Of a stretch of 64,000 nt of DNA, positions 49,719-63,318 are shown in pieces. The notes under the pieces were generated by a model that searched no databases, had not been told where the DNA came from, and was given only the letters and a program-made list of their open reading frames with translations. Both the position numbers and the translations under genes were made by a program. The number at the start of each line of letters is the position of its first letter. Position 1 is the first letter of the stretch. This DNA is from Monarcha castaneiventris obscurior (taxonomy: Eukaryota; Chordata; Aves; Passeriformes; Monarchidae), in assembly GCA_026261815.1 (NCBI GenBank), contig JAMPIT010000350.1, positions 3,038,001-3,102,000 of the forward strand. Direction: 5' to 3'.

Positions 49719-50532
49719 CTAAAGCACGGAATTAAACAATAAATTAACTTAAAAGGTAGATACACAACATTTGACTAAATTAGAAGCCCCCGTTGATGGC
49801 TCAAGTGATTATGTTTCAATTACAATAATTCATATTGATACATTTTGATCAACACATTTAGAAAAATCTAGCATGAAAAATACACATGAACATTGGAAGA
49901 GGAAGCAAAATTAAATAACTGAGAACTCTCAATTAGAAGCCTCCCAGGAAGGAAAACAAACACAGAAGCTGATAAATTGTAGATAAGAGCCAATTAGATA
50001 TCTATGATTCACAATAAAACATGGTGGAAGAAACACCAATGTAATCTGGCATTGAAAATATTTATTTAATTTAATGTCAGGAACTGAGATGACTGATCTG
50101 TCAAGTGTCCTTCACTACTGCAAGTACACCTGGAACATTATCTCCCCTGACCTCACAATGACTGAGAGATCAGGAAAACAAACATGGTGTGGATGAATGA
50201 CTAACTGCAGAAAAAGCTAGGGAAAGACATTTCTCCCTTAAAGGGGAGAAATGCTTCCCCCTCTCTACAGCAAGGCTTTACCTCCATGGCATATGTAACT
50301 AACAGAGCCAGCAACTATTGTTTTACCCAGTTATTCATGAAAATTCAAAGTTATACGAAAAAGCTTTGTCCATGAAGGGACAAAAATTGCAGAAAAAGCA
50401 AAAAATCCTGTCTAGCAACAATACTGGAGAGCACTGCATGTGAACAGATACCTTGACTCCAACAGTCCATTTGACTTCAGTAAACTTTGTCATTGTCCAC
50501 TGTTATTACACCTGACCCTGTCAAATCCAATT

Positions 50533-50550
50533 TAAAAAAAAAAAAAAAAA
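50533..50550. repeat. Poly-A run (18 bases)
   Basis: Uninterrupted A run in the B-C intron of DDX10. Confidence 0.9.
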
Positions 50551-53500
50551 GGCAACTCTTTCAGAGATCATAAGCCTTCTGATTAGGTGAATAAAAAATG
50601 TGAGGTGACACTGGTATTGGTGCAAGGAACCCATGATACAGAACTGAACATAGTACTTGGTGTTTGTACATACACTTAACAAAGGAATAAAAGATTTAAC
50701 CAACTATATTGGCTACAAATATACACAGGCACCCACACCTGTAAAAGACCAGCCTCCTTCAACTCAGAACATGCACAGCTATACACCACCTCTCCTCTCA
50801 ATGATGTTCAAGTAGACAGCATTATTGCTTCTTTTCACTACGCAGGCTTTGAAAGGAACCCGAGTTATAGCACAGGAGAACTATCTAATCCATACCACCT
50901 GGCAGAAATGTCATTATAAACAGTCCATGAAGCACCCAAAAGATACCGCAGAGCAGCAAGAGTGCACTGTAGGCCCTGGAGAGCCTTGAACTTTTAATAG
51001 TAGCCAGTGGGACAGGGCAGTCAAAAGGGCACTAAAGTAAAGCCCTGCTTAAATAACAAAAAAACCCAAAATGTAACCACACCTGTGGTTAAACAGGGCA
51101 CTTTTGGTACCAAGCCACAGTAGTAGACATAAACCCAAAAAGCAATCCACATTATTAGGGTAAAGAACAAATCTTGCAACAAATAAAGTTTCCTTTTAAT
51201 GTAAAGATTTTGGTTTAGTGTTTCTAATAATTCAGCACTGTTCCACGTGCAATTAACAGCAACAACAAAGCAAACAGATTTTTATGATAAAGGATCAAAG
51301 GAAGTTTTTACCCAGTGTATTTTGCACATTAACTGACAGTGCATTGCTGAGAGGATAACTCAACACCATTGGGAACTGAAATTGGAGCAACTAGCAATCT
51401 TAAACTTGTTTCACTGTTTGACAGCAAACACTAATTACCTTTGCAATGAAATGATGTGTTAAAGTTTGGCCTATTGACTAACTGTAATGGAAATAACCAA
51501 CCAGCAGATGCAATGCTTCACTGCAGCAGCTGGAAGCCATTCAAACCTGGAATTGGGCCTTAACACCAGGCACAGTAAAACACACATCAAGAGATTGCTG
51601 CATTCAATCTCTTTAGCAAGGGGATCGAAGTTGCAAAAATCAAATCCTTTGCAAGAGAAACGCTTTTTTGCTTGTCTGGATTTCACATTATTCTACATAA
51701 AGTATTGCTGTCAAGTGTTGACAAAGCACTGCAAGCAGCAATACTGTATGGCAACCACACACTGTTCACTTCTCTTTCTCAAGCAGACAGGCACAAGGTA
51801 CACAGGGTTGAAAACTCTGATTTTATCAGAGCTTTTCTTCTACACCTCCCGAGCTAGCATCAAAGATCAGGAACGCACATGCAGAGAAAAGTCTGACAAG
51901 GTGAAAAACTATTCTCTATTCAGCAAAAGTTACAAAACAGAGAGAAAGAGCAGCCCATGATGTGGACAAGACTCCACCAGAGATTTTTTTTTCATTCAAA
52001 TATTAAATTCCACTTTCCAGACTGCTGTACTGCACTGATTTTTAACTAAAGTAATTGAATAAAATTATTTGTCAGTTAGTCTTGCCAGATTTTTCTACGC
52101 TGCTTAAGAAGCCTACCAAAAAAGACCAGTGCTATCAGAATTCAAAATACTTTTGAACCAAAAGAATACAGACATAAAGGAGAGAGAAGGTCAAATTTAT
52201 TTGGTAAGACAATAATAGTAGACAAGCTTAGCCAAAGTGTGTGCAAATAATCCCCCAATACTTTTAATTACATAACTTCTCAAACAAATGTCAGCATTTT
52301 GGCTCATTATTGACTCTTTTTATAGTATATTCCAAATGGAGAAAAATCTGGGACAAACATTTGGGACATTCTACTACCGCTAAAAGCTTCCCCATATTTT
52401 AAGATTTGATGATTTCTTTAGAAACTATCTCTTAATCATTCACCAAATCCACAGTTCAGTCATCCTGAAACAATTCAAGGTATGAACCAGTTTTCATAAA
52501 CTAGAAAGGGCATTATTAGTTTTCAATAATTCATTAGATGCCACACAGACCACAATTGTACTCTGACTGAAGTTACAGCTATGCTTTTACTTTAGTGCTA
52601 CCATTTCACACACTCATCTGGAACAAGAAATGTGCAGGGTTTTCTGATAAAGACAAAAATTAGGTAAGTTATTTAGTGAGATTTCATAAATCCTAACAGA
52701 CAACACTAAAAACACACTAACACTACAATGTAGTCCTCAGCCTATGGTAACCTTTAAATGGCAACATAAATTCAGCTGACAAACCAAATAATCCTGTTTC
52801 ATATTTTGGTGAACACAAGGACTTCTTAAGAGCAAGCTCTTCTAGAAAGACATTTGAAATCAGCTTCTAAAGGCAATACTGAAACCAAGGGTGTGTTCTG
52901 CTACTATAAGTCAAAGTACACCTTACAATTCTACTCCTCTAATGAAATCAAGGTGGCCAGACACCAGCATTCCCTGACACTGATAAGGGAATGCATAGAA
53001 GTAACTAAACGAATGGTCTACAATGCTCAAGTACCTTTCTTAATTTAGTAACAAGTTCACAAAGACTTTCAGTAAATAAATTAAAAGAGTAAAACTGCAA
53101 AGAAACAACACTGTATGGCTTTAAGGAGAATACCACTTTTGTTTCTAGCGAACAATGAAGGTCAAACATAAATAAACATTTTTAATGTATTTAAATGAAC
53201 AGTGTAACAGACTTAAAAGTACTGCCTCCCCTAAGGTTTATTAATTGTGCTTATACAAAGACCTTGAGTGTGTTTACATTAACATGGTTACTTTACTTTG
53301 CCTCTACTGGAATGAGAGAAAAGCTGGACATCTCTCAACTCTTTAGAAAGACCAAATCTTAGACACTCGAAGCAAAATCTACTGCTGCAAAAAAAAAAAA
53401 ATATAAGACCAGTAAAATCTTTACATTTTTAAGTGTGACAAATGCTCCTAATCTGCTCCTAGAAGATTGCTAGTCCTTTTTAAAATACGAGCCAGCAGTG

Positions 53501-55706
53501 AAGAATCTGAGGTCACATCTGCTGTACTGCTGCACAATTTTACACAAGTTTCTGATTCAGTCTAACATTAACTTACTACATTTACTAAATACAGACATAT
53601 TCCATTAGTGAACTTCAGAATGATTTGAACACATAAAAACACAGCAGAGATTACTTTTACTGGAGAACAGGTTCAGACAAAGATTTAAAATTGGTTGAAA
53701 AAGGTTAAATACTCCCAGAAGCTATTTCAAGAAAACAAATATGTATTACTTGCCTTGCAATATATACTACATCCACATTTAACATTTAAAATGTTTTCAG
53801 AAGACAGGATGAGCAACCGTTTGAAAACAGGAGAAATCACATCAACTGAAATGACACAAATCTGAACTAACAGGCTTTCCAGATGGTCTGATTAATAACC
53901 AAAATGAACAGAGAAATTGCTTTTGCTGTGCTATTTACTTTACCAGCCAGCTTTATTCCTCTACATTAAGGAGCTCAAATGCCTGGTACTCTATTGATAA
54001 TAAGGAGGGCCAAGCTATTCAAGAGTTTATGCGTCAGGACCAAAGAGAAGGAGAACAAAGACGATGTCATGTTGCAATCTAGTAATTTAGAAAACCAGGA
54101 TGTGGTCTTCCTTACAAAAGGAAAAGGAAGCTCCACACTGCAGTTCCAAACCCTGGTGCTCCTTGCTACCTGAGCCACCCTGACACCTGCTCAGAGGGCA
54201 ACACAGCAGAGCACAAGCAACAAGGTTTTCTAGAGTGCATTAAAAACCTTTTCTCCAAGTTAGCTGGCTTAGCCAACTCTGATAGGCACTCTACTGGAAC
54301 TGCTACTCATGCATATGCAAGCACATTCACTTCTAAGGTGAGTGAAGGTCAATAGCCAGCTTGGCTGCAGAATGAGAAAAGATAGCTCAAGATCCTCAAA
54401 GAAATGAGGATGATGACTAAGAGAATAATGACCCTGGACTTTGAAAGAGGAGACTGCAGAGGAGACTTATTCAGAAAGCTGTGTGGCAAAAGTTTACAGA
54501 AGTAGTTACAGAAGCTCAGGAAGGGACAGCTGGATCTCCAGATGGCTGAGGGGGAGTTCAACAAGAAACACCCAGACTCTGGAGGTGACTGGAGGGAATG
54601 CTGGGGTCTGTATGAGCAATAACATACGAGGCTGAGATTAACCAGGTAACAGCAAGAGAAATAAGAAGTCTGGTTACAGGTGCATGAAGACTGGAAACAA
54701 CAGGGGAAAAGTAATTAGGAGCCATGTTTTTAGTTAGGAGACTGGCATGTAGAAAAGGAAGTATAAGGACAGCAAGAAGGAGAGCCAAGAACCAACAAAG
54801 GATGACAAGATGTGCAAAGCCTGCAACAGGCAGAGCTTGAGGACGAAACAGACAGCCCTGCACTCACTCACAGCAGTCAGAGCACAGTAACAAATGAAAC
54901 CTTCTGCCCTGACCATGCAGTAAGGTCAGGCCAGGGATGGGGATGAGAGTGCAGTGGGTGCTTTCCCTGGTTAGTGAAAGCACAGACAGACATGGACAGA
55001 TGGAACATGTATTCTGCTACCACCCATTTCAGTCCTGACAGCACCTGCAGCTACCTACTGCTTTTTCATACTGATCTGCAAGCAATACTTGCAAAACTAT
55101 CTGGATACTAAGGTATGGGTATCAGACATTTTCCCAATAATTTGGTTTCAACTTGTTTCATTTACTCTCTGTGTACCAATACAGGTGGAAACAGAAACAT
55201 AGGCTGCATTTCTCCTGAAAGACATGACGACAGCCACAGAGGAAATTACCTTCCTTGGCAGCCCCTTAGAACTGTGACTAACTTGCCTGTCCAGCACACT
55301 CACCTGTTAAGATCTGCCCCTGGAGAACAGTGTATATGTATGTGTTAGCTGTTAGCAAAATAAAGTGCCTGAGAAGGAAAATATTTCAAAACACTGCCTC
55401 CTCGCCAGGAGACCAGACTAAGTAATTATTCCTTTTCACCCTGTTGTTTGTTTATATTTTCTTATGTTTTCAAAGCTGTCCTTTGCAATCAAAAGACAAA
55501 TTTCTCCTTTTAATTTCTTCTTCATGAGACTTAAAGGCTGCCTATGTTAACACAAGGCCTACACAAGTCTTCCTCCAGCAAATTATTCTTGATAGCAATT
55601 TATAATGAGGATACTGGAGAGAACAGTAATGTACCATGGCTTAAAAGTGATCAACTGCTAGAATAGATGAATGTTTCTGTCTATATGCTCATACAGACAT
55701 GCACAC

Positions 55707-55751
55707 ATATTTTTTATATTTTTTGTTTTATATATATAATATATATACATG
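55707..55751. repeat. T/TA-rich simple repeat
   Basis: TATTTTTTATATTTTTTG followed by TATATATATAATATATATAC, in the B-C intron of DDX10. Confidence 0.9.
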
Positions 55752-57631
55752 ATCTTATATAACACATTAGTAAGACTTGCTTTTCTGCAGATTCAATCAA
55801 CAGAGTTTAAGAGAATCTCGGTGCACAGACATGCCAAGCAGCAGAGCAATAGGGAACGTGGGCAACAGCCTGCAATGCAAACCTGACAGGGGCATTAAGC
55901 AGCCTATTTTCTCTGCAGGATTTTTAGTGGAGGAACATCTATCAAGCTAGCAGTAAATCTCCACAGAAAGGCTGAAGTACTTTTCAGAAAATGCACACAG
56001 AAGGTAAAGGGAAGAAAGGATTCTCATTTCAGGTTTTGCCATAAGTTTACGTGCAGAATGTAAACCAAGGTTGCTTCTTGATGCAAAATTCAAACATTCC
56101 AGACTTTGAGGGACTTTCATATAAATGAAGATGACTGATCCATGTATAAGTGGCTGTGCACTGAATTGAAAGCTAGGGAACTGCAGGGTGTATTTAGGTA
56201 GACTAGCAGTCTGGAGAGAGGGGAAGAAGAGTGCCAACAAACTAGAACAGAATCTCCAAATTATCTCCCAGATTTATTATCCTCTGACTTTTGATTATAT
56301 TGCCACATATTTCACAACCTTGCCTAAACCTCTCCTACTCTCCCCAAACAACTGACTGGTTTCTTGCATTTTATTACAGGAATGACATTAGTAGCTTTCA
56401 AAGCTGGGACTCGGAATTATTTTGAGGAAGGTCCAAATCCTGGCACACAGCCCTGAGAAGAACAGAACTGCAGACTACTGCAGATACTAGATGGCACACC
56501 ATGCTGACATCCAGAAAGGAGCACTGGGATTCTGAAAATTCAGCATTACCACCATCTGCTAGTTGGTTTCTTACACTGATTGCATTTGTGTGGTTATCCC
56601 TCTTAGCCCTTATCTTCTGCTGCTATTCCTTACATTCATAGCACAGTACGACCTACAACAGATTTTAAAAACGCTGACAAACAACACAGGAGAAGGGGCA
56701 GGCATTGCATGGAGCGAAGATTTTTGAGCTTATGCTAGTTCTCCTTTTTCAAAATCTCAATCCATGAAGTTAAAAAGCATCTTTTATAATAGGCTTACGT
56801 ATATCATGTTAATGGCAGCACAGCACAGGAAGACCAGGTGTTCCAGAGTCCAGCAATTTGTCACATTTTAGTTCCTTATGCCACATCCTAACAAGATAGC
56901 CTTCTCCGTTGGAAATTCCACACATATCAAATCAATTTACTGTGTACCTGTGAACACCTTCCTGCTCCCTTATGACTACCCTATGTCCCATGAGATTTCA
57001 AACACTCCACATTTTAAAACACTTTCAGGGGGCTGTCACCTCTAAAGTCAACCTGTCAAAATTAATTTCCCTCCCATACAAAACATGGAATGATTCACAT
57101 ATATGTACAAAAACAGACATAGCCAAATAGATGCTATTCAGTCTAGTGCAGATGTTTCATCTTTACCAAATGCACTGAATCTTCTGAAAAGTAATTTATG
57201 GCTAAGGAGAAATGTCCCAACCACACTCAAAATTAGACTGCAATACACCATCTTTAGATACTCCGATTTCTTGTTAAATAATACACTTTACAGGTTGGTA
57301 TTTAGCTATGAGGCTGAAGAGCAAGTCTGGGGGGGGGAAAAAACACCAAAATATTATTCTCTATCCTTTTACTTCAGAAGCAGTGTCTTCTAGTGTATAT
57401 AGCAAATGTACCTCATCCTCTAAGTTATTTCTCTGTACCGCAATATATTGTATTTACACATAATTTCCATTTAGAATGCCCTTGAAAATATGCAAAAACT
57501 CAGCATGAATACGAAACTAAATACACTAGAAGACTGTCCGATGCTGTGTGTTAACACAATCAAAACAGCTATTTAAAGACTGCAAAACTTCTCATTATAC
57601 AGTTTTCATATTTTACGTTGACCATACTTAC

Positions 57632-57720
57632 AGGGCATATTCTGCTAGAGGCAATTTGAAAACATCAAATACATCCTTGTTCTTCATTAAGTACACTGAA
57701 CGCAAGTAGGATACAAAACA
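57632..57720 (-). CDS. DDX10: DDX10 internal exon B (core of the DUF4217-type extension)
   Basis: This 89-bp exon joins in phase 0 to exon A and encodes 29 codons plus two bases. The peptide runs CFVSYLRSVYLMKNKDVFDV and then FKLPLAEYA. The FVSY.RS...K...FDV..L...E.A pattern is the typical DUF4217 signature found C-terminal to the helicase core in DDX10/Dbp4-type proteins. The acceptor is a TTTCTTTCAG-like site ending at 57721. The donor is GTAAGT, starting at 57631. The two leftover bases (CT) join the first base of exon C to make a leucine codon, which gives the expected EYALSLGLA continuation. The intron to exon A is 5,598 bp. Such an exact in-frame join across three exons makes a pseudogene or chance match very unlikely. 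Confidence 0.92.
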
Positions 57721-58011
57721 CTGAAAGAAAAATAAAAGTATTCAACAAAAAAAAGACACCATTCAATTACCAATACAAGAAACAAACATTATATTGTTGC
57801 TCTAAAAGCAAAATAGTATTTTACTATTAGGTGGTCTAACACTGATTTCAGACTGAAATTCTTTTCCAAATATCCATCAGACAAAATTTATTGCTACTAC
57901 AGAAGTGATGCAACTTCAAGTACTCAAATATTGCATTACATTCACATTGGCTGAATTGGCTAAATTTCCCAACAGTACGTCATGTTATATTTTCCTAGAA
58001 AGAAAATAGGA

Positions 58012-58038
58012 CAGATTAGTCAGATTAGTCAGATTAGT
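58012..58038. repeat. 9-bp tandem repeat, three exact copies
   Basis: CAGATTAGT is repeated three times without change, then CAGT. It is a short minisatellite in the intron between exons A and B. Confidence 0.95.
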
Positions 58039-61000
58039 CAGTCAACTCTGTTTTGATTTGATTTGCTTTTTTTCTCCTAGCTTTTCTGAATGTTGTTATG
58101 CTATTCTGATATTTGAATTATGTGGAACTTAGAACAGACTTTGTTGCTATCAACCTAAGGTGTCCTGACTTAATCTTAGCCATGAGCAGAAAGTTATTTA
58201 ACTCAATATAGCTGCCTTTCACTGTGGTCTAAGATGAGTCATATTACCTTACATTTACCATCAGCTCATCACGTGCACAAAGACAATGAATGCAACTCAG
58301 CTGACCAAGACAAATTCACTATACAACTAAGACCAGTCCAAGGCTGAAATATCAATTAATCGAAGATTTTCTCAAAAAAAACTGGAAGCACTGCATAAGA
58401 GAATAACTTAATCTTGTATTGCATTTTCATGCCGTCCTTCCCAGAAGGAAAGATTCTTATTCTTCTCATGCTTCTTTTACATAGTCTAGTTCTACCTAGC
58501 AGCAGCAGCATAAATACTGGAATATTTCAAGTATCAGAAAAGATCCTTGGATGTCTGTTCTTCATAACCTAATTTCTAACACATGCCAAAACTCCTACTG
58601 TGAGGCTTAAACCATCAAACACTAATAACAGCAGCAAGCTACGCTCAGAGAGTTACATTCCAGCATCCTCTAATCACACCCTTGTTCTGCTATGTACAGG
58701 CATCTGTTGGAGAAAACTACTCTATTAATAATTCATGTGGAATTTAAAAAAAAAAACCTATTTCTTGTTAACCTCGGATAGAGGAGCAAAGACCCAACAG
58801 CCAGGAGCATTGATGTCTCACAGGGATTCTTTAAATACTCGTAAGAGAAAAAACACTTCCAAAGGTGAAATGAAAGATAAGACAGTAAATTAAGCAATGT
58901 TATAAACTCATTCTTTTCTCCTCGGTAAATGGAAATAAAAACTATTAATTGTAAGTATGTAGACCTAAGAGATATACTTTTCAAGCTGCCCATTACTTCA
59001 CTATAAAAGTAAATTTTCATTTGCTTGTTTTTCCTATTGCTAAGGGTTTTTTGGGTAAAGCTTCCTTCCTGGTTATGTCTTACAATTAATTTTAGCTGTG
59101 GAAAGTGTGAGCTCAATTCACTCAGCTTCTACCAATATTGAGATGTGGAAAAAAACGCTTCTTTGCTCACATTAAATTATTAATCATTTTACAAAGGTAA
59201 TTAGAATGTTTAAGAAAAAGCTTCAGATTTGACAGATCTCATTAATCTACTGTTGTCTACCAAGTGACAAAAATCAATGAAAGCCTCTTTTTTCTCTGCA
59301 GTGACAGATGGAAAAAAGCAGGTTAAAAAAGAAGTATCCTTCCTGTGAATCTGAGATTTGCAGATCTGAACATCTACATGAGTCACTCACTACTTGCTAC
59401 CGGGTTGAAATCTCATTATGTCTGTTGGATAACTTATAAAGCCATCCACTTACTTTACTAGTAAGTGGTACACATGGTCTAGAAATTAACAAACTATAAA
59501 AGCCAGAAAGAACTCACCTTTTGCATGCTTATCAAGCCCTAAAATGACTAAGAATGAAACACCAAACAAATGCATAGAAGACTTGTTCTACTTTACAAGA
59601 AGAGAAATCATGCTGTTTACTTTGATTTTTTTATTTGATTTCAGTGTGTTCACTTCAATCTCTGTCAAAAATTCTGTCATCTCAGTTGGATTTTATTTTC
59701 TCTTAAGACTTCGTTAGTCTGTGCACACACTGGATCTGAGTGAGAACAAGTTTAGTCAGTCTGAACTTTTTCCCTGCTATTTTATCAATTGTTGCTGTCC
59801 TCTGTCATATTTGCTGTTTGATATAACCTTCAAGGCTTTTTTTAAATAACTGAACATTGCAAAAATAATATATGCATTAATTTCTATGGAAAATGTTATG
59901 GTTGGGCATCACAAACATATTACAGTTCTACTGCAATAATAGCTACAGGTCCCCAAAACCCCTGGAGGTTATTGTACAAGTACTGGAAATACATAAGGAA
60001 AAAGTACCATGCTCTATGAATTTACTATCTTTAAATTTTGATTTATTTATCTATTTCTTGGATAACTGTTGTAAGTACTAAAATGCACACAATTCAGTTG
60101 ATGTGCTGTTTTGACAAAATTCAGAACTAACAGGGTGTGACTGGAATCTCAGGCTGTAACACCCTGCACATCCCTCTGGGTGTGATGAAGAATTTAATGG
60201 ACAGACATCACTTCAGTACCACAGTAACATTTGAATTAGCAAGAAAAAAAATGATTTTTTTTTTAACTGTTTTCCAGAACTAGCTGAACTGACATATTAA
60301 ATATTAAAATTACAAGAAATGCCAAAAGGCAGCATCAGTCCACGAGAAGAACTGCAAAGCTTTCAAAGGAGCCCCAATCTGATTCAAACTGTCTTTCCAA
60401 GTAATAGCAAGGGAACCATGTCCTACCAATGAACCATGAAGTTTGCTGATGCAATTAGCAATCGAGAACTTTCTATTTTCAAACAAAGTAAAAGCACCTT
60501 GAAGTAAATCAACGGGCTTAGAGGACATAATAACTCAGACCTCATGCCCTCAACACACAATGGCAGACTACCATCCTATCTGAACTTCTGTGCATAGCTG
60601 TGCTATTTCACTGCTATCTCATCCATTCAGGTAGGGAATTTATTTATTTCTTACACTATAAATGTCAAGAACTTGGCAGCTTGCAACAGACAGGCTAGAC
60701 AACATAACACCTATGCCTCTGAGAAATCCAGCATTTCAGATAAGGATCCAAGGTCAGGATTTCATTTGCATAAATTTTAATGTTTTATTCACACTGACAT
60801 GTAAGACTACCTGGGCACATTTGCACAGTTTGTCTGAACATTCGTAGCTAAACTTTACTGAGGAGGGACACCTCCGTAACAAACCACTTGTCCATACTTC
60901 AAGTTTTTCAGAAACTGAATGTATTTACAGCATGTCTGCAACAATGACACTGCTCTGCTATCCATAAATTAAAAACTTCAAGGAAAATGGCTTGAAAGGG

Positions 61001-61209
61001 CAATTACATGGCAATTAGAATTTTTCAAAACAAATTTTTTATCTGTAACACTGACAGACAGCCTGTGTTTGATTTTATTCTTGGGCTACTTTGAAACTTT
61101 ATCATCACTTTCTTCTGCTCAAATCAGAATGATCCTTCTCTCCCTTTTCAGAGATATTAAAAAGCCAAAGCCAGAAACAGAGGTTTGTTAGTGTTTTCAT
61201 TCCAAGTAA

Positions 61210-61400
61210 GATGATGCTGGATTTCTCCTACTCTCGTCCTCCCCCAGCCAGCTGCTCTGTCACTTCTGCCATAAATTGGTGTAGCTGCAACTTCCCGTGG
61301 CAGCTGGAGGTGCTGGGGACACGTCACCAGTGCCTCTGGCCTGTGCAGTGCCAGGATGAAGCTGACACTGACATCCCACATTGCTACAAGCAACGCTTTA
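61210..61400. other. Unidentified GC-richer patch in DDX10 intron A-B
   Basis: A 190-bp block (for example CCTCCCCCAGCCAGCTGCTC and CAGCTGGAGGTGCTGGGGAC) lies within AT-rich intron. Open frames on both strands are short and not recognisable. Confidence 0.25.
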
Positions 61401-62182
61401 TGCACCACAAAAACCTGGAATACCTGAAAGCCAAAAATAGTTTTCAAAAGCATTCCCTTGGAACATTGCCTTAGACATTTTATTCACAAAGCTCCCACTG
61501 AGTTCCCCAGGCACTTTGATTTAAATCTCCTTGTTTAGGAAAGTAAGCATGGCATTCCTCTGACTCACTAAGCACCCCTACTGCAGGCATCCAAGCTAGG
61601 TCACATCACATAGCCTACCTCTGCAGCACAAAGAAACCACCACTCATCCATCCATGTCAAAGGGTTTTTAAGGTATCTGTGTCAGGAGGCATTGTAGAAG
61701 TGCTTAGTCCACCCTATCAGCTATAAACGAAAGTTCAGACAGACTAACTCACAGAAGACAGCTACAGCTAGCTGAGATGAATCTCAAGTGTTTTAAATAT
61801 TTCAAATTGACTCGTTTTATGTGCCAGTTCAACAGAAAGGTTGAAATTCTTGGTTTCTCTCAGCTTTCACAATCCTCTTTTCATTTCACCCTGCTACTCA
61901 GGTTTACTAGTATATCTTTGAGTGTTACTAATCCCCACACTAGCTCATACAAATAAAAAGTTATTAACACTAATCCAGAATCTCTGCAATCATGTATTTC
62001 TCAGGCTTTGGCATTTCTGGATTTCTCACCATGTGGCCTTTGGTTGTACTCTTTTAATTTGACCTACAAATGTAAGGAAAAACGACATGAAAGATTTGCC
62101 TATTATCCTTCCAACTGTGTTTCCCTGCCTCTCAATTTGAGCATTTGATTTTGTGTAGTCAGGCTAATGATATACACAGTTC

Positions 62183-62261
62183 AAAAACAAAACAAACAAA
62201 ACAACAACAAACAAAAAAGACCAAAAAACCACACACACAACAACAACAACAAACCAACCAG
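62183..62261. repeat. A/C-rich low-complexity tract
   Basis: About 80 bp of AAAC, CAA and CA repeats, for example ACACACACAACAACAACAAC, in the A-B intron of DDX10. Confidence 0.9.
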
Positions 62262-62867
62262 CCTCAGAAAACCAACATGTTGCAGTGCTTCAATAAAACA
62301 AGTAGTAAGCTCTATTCCAAAGAGTTCATGGCCTAAAAATATTATAAAACCAGGGAAAGGTCAGCAAACATGTTTAATGATGGCAAGAGGCAGCGCAATT
62401 TCCAGAAATGTTTCACAGGTCACCTTTCACAGAAAGTGTCTTTTACAACCAAGCTCATTCTCATCCAGGAGCCTACTTAGTCATTTGAAGTTTCCCTTCC
62501 AGTTTTCCCCAAACCTGATAAAAACTTGGTGAAATTCACATATTGTCCGTGAAGTCTCCCAGCATTAACCAGCACAATAAAGAAATCCACTTCATAAACC
62601 CATTCATATAATTCTCCATTTTACATGGCTATTTTGCTGCTCATTTAAATCCAAACAGAAGTCAAAATGTTTTATTCAATTCATTAGATTTTACCCTGAG
62701 ACAGGACAAATTGTCACATATATTCAGGATATACAACAATAAAAAGTGATCACGGTGGACATGTTAGGCCTACATGGTTTTGTATTTCTAATTTTTAAGT
62801 CAAGTAATGTGATCTGCTACTTTTAAGTAAGCTTTTTTATTAGTAGTATTATTTTGAAATTTTCTAC

Positions 62868-63185
62868 TCTCAGGGCAGTTGAAGTTGAGAAGAAACTTCG
62901 GAGACCATCTAATCCAAGCGCCTGCTCAAGCCAAGGTCAGCTAGGGCAGGCTGCTCAGGAAGGAACCCAGTTTTTAATAGCCACCATTTGGAGAATGCAC
63001 AGCTTTGCTGTACAGCCTGTTCTAGTGTTCAACCACCCTCACAATAAAGGCTTTTCCTGGATTTAAATGGAGCTTTTTGTATAGCAATTTGTGCCTGTTG
63101 CCTCCTCTCCTGTCACTAGGCATCACTCAGAAGACTCTGGTTCCCTCTAATTTATGTTTCTCTTCTAATACAGGAAATTCTTCAA
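62868..63185 (-). mobile_element. CR1 LINE fragment in DDX10 intron, minus strand
   Basis: The plus strand contains GAGACCATCTAATCCAAGCG, CAGCTAGGGCAGGCTGCTCA, GTTCAACCACCCTCACAATA and ATTTGTGCCTGTTGCCTCCT. All are reverse-complement CR1 3' region blocks. It ends about 130 bp from the exon A donor site and is in the same orientation as DDX10. Confidence 0.85.
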
Positions 63186-63318
63186 GTGCTCAATCTTCTC
63201 TGGTGGTTCTTCAGTTCCAAACACTGCTTCTAGGGCTTGTATGAGTCGGTCAGTTATTCAATCAGCAGTTCTATTCAACTAACACGCCCCAAGAATCACA
63301 GCGTAGCAGATGACTTAC

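Larger units (their letters stand above)
49719..57631 (-). other. DDX10: DDX10 intron between exons B and C (7.9 kb)
   Basis: The bounds come from the GTAAGT donor at 57631 and the acceptor AG at 49720-49719. It contains A-runs (50533-50550 and about 53390) and a TA/T-rich repeat (55707-55751), and no clearly identified transposon. A plus-strand ORF of 157 codons at 51487-51960 opposes the gene. It has no recognisable domain, and its length is not surprising for AT-rich DNA of this size. Confidence 0.85.
57721..63318 (-). other. DDX10: DDX10 intron between exons A and B (5.6 kb)
   Basis: The bounds come from the GTAAGT donor at 63318 and the acceptor AG at 57722-57721. It contains a CR1 fragment (62868-63185), an A/C-rich low-complexity tract (62183-62261), a 9-bp tandem repeat (58012-58038) and a GC-richer patch near 61210-61400. 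The stretch 58040-61200 is AT-rich and I recognise nothing specific in it. Short ORFs here look like chance. Confidence 0.85.

Noticed and set aside
51487..51960. 157-codon plus-strand ORF in the DDX10 B-C intron
   Set aside because: No recognisable domain, composition like translated AT-rich noise, and an ORF of this length is about what chance allows in 64 kb over six frames.
54410..54500. Possible CR1 ORF2 trace (DFERGDCRGDLFRKLCGK resembles a DFRRADFGLFRDLLG-type block)
   Set aside because: The match is short and does not continue on either side; too weak to call a LINE.
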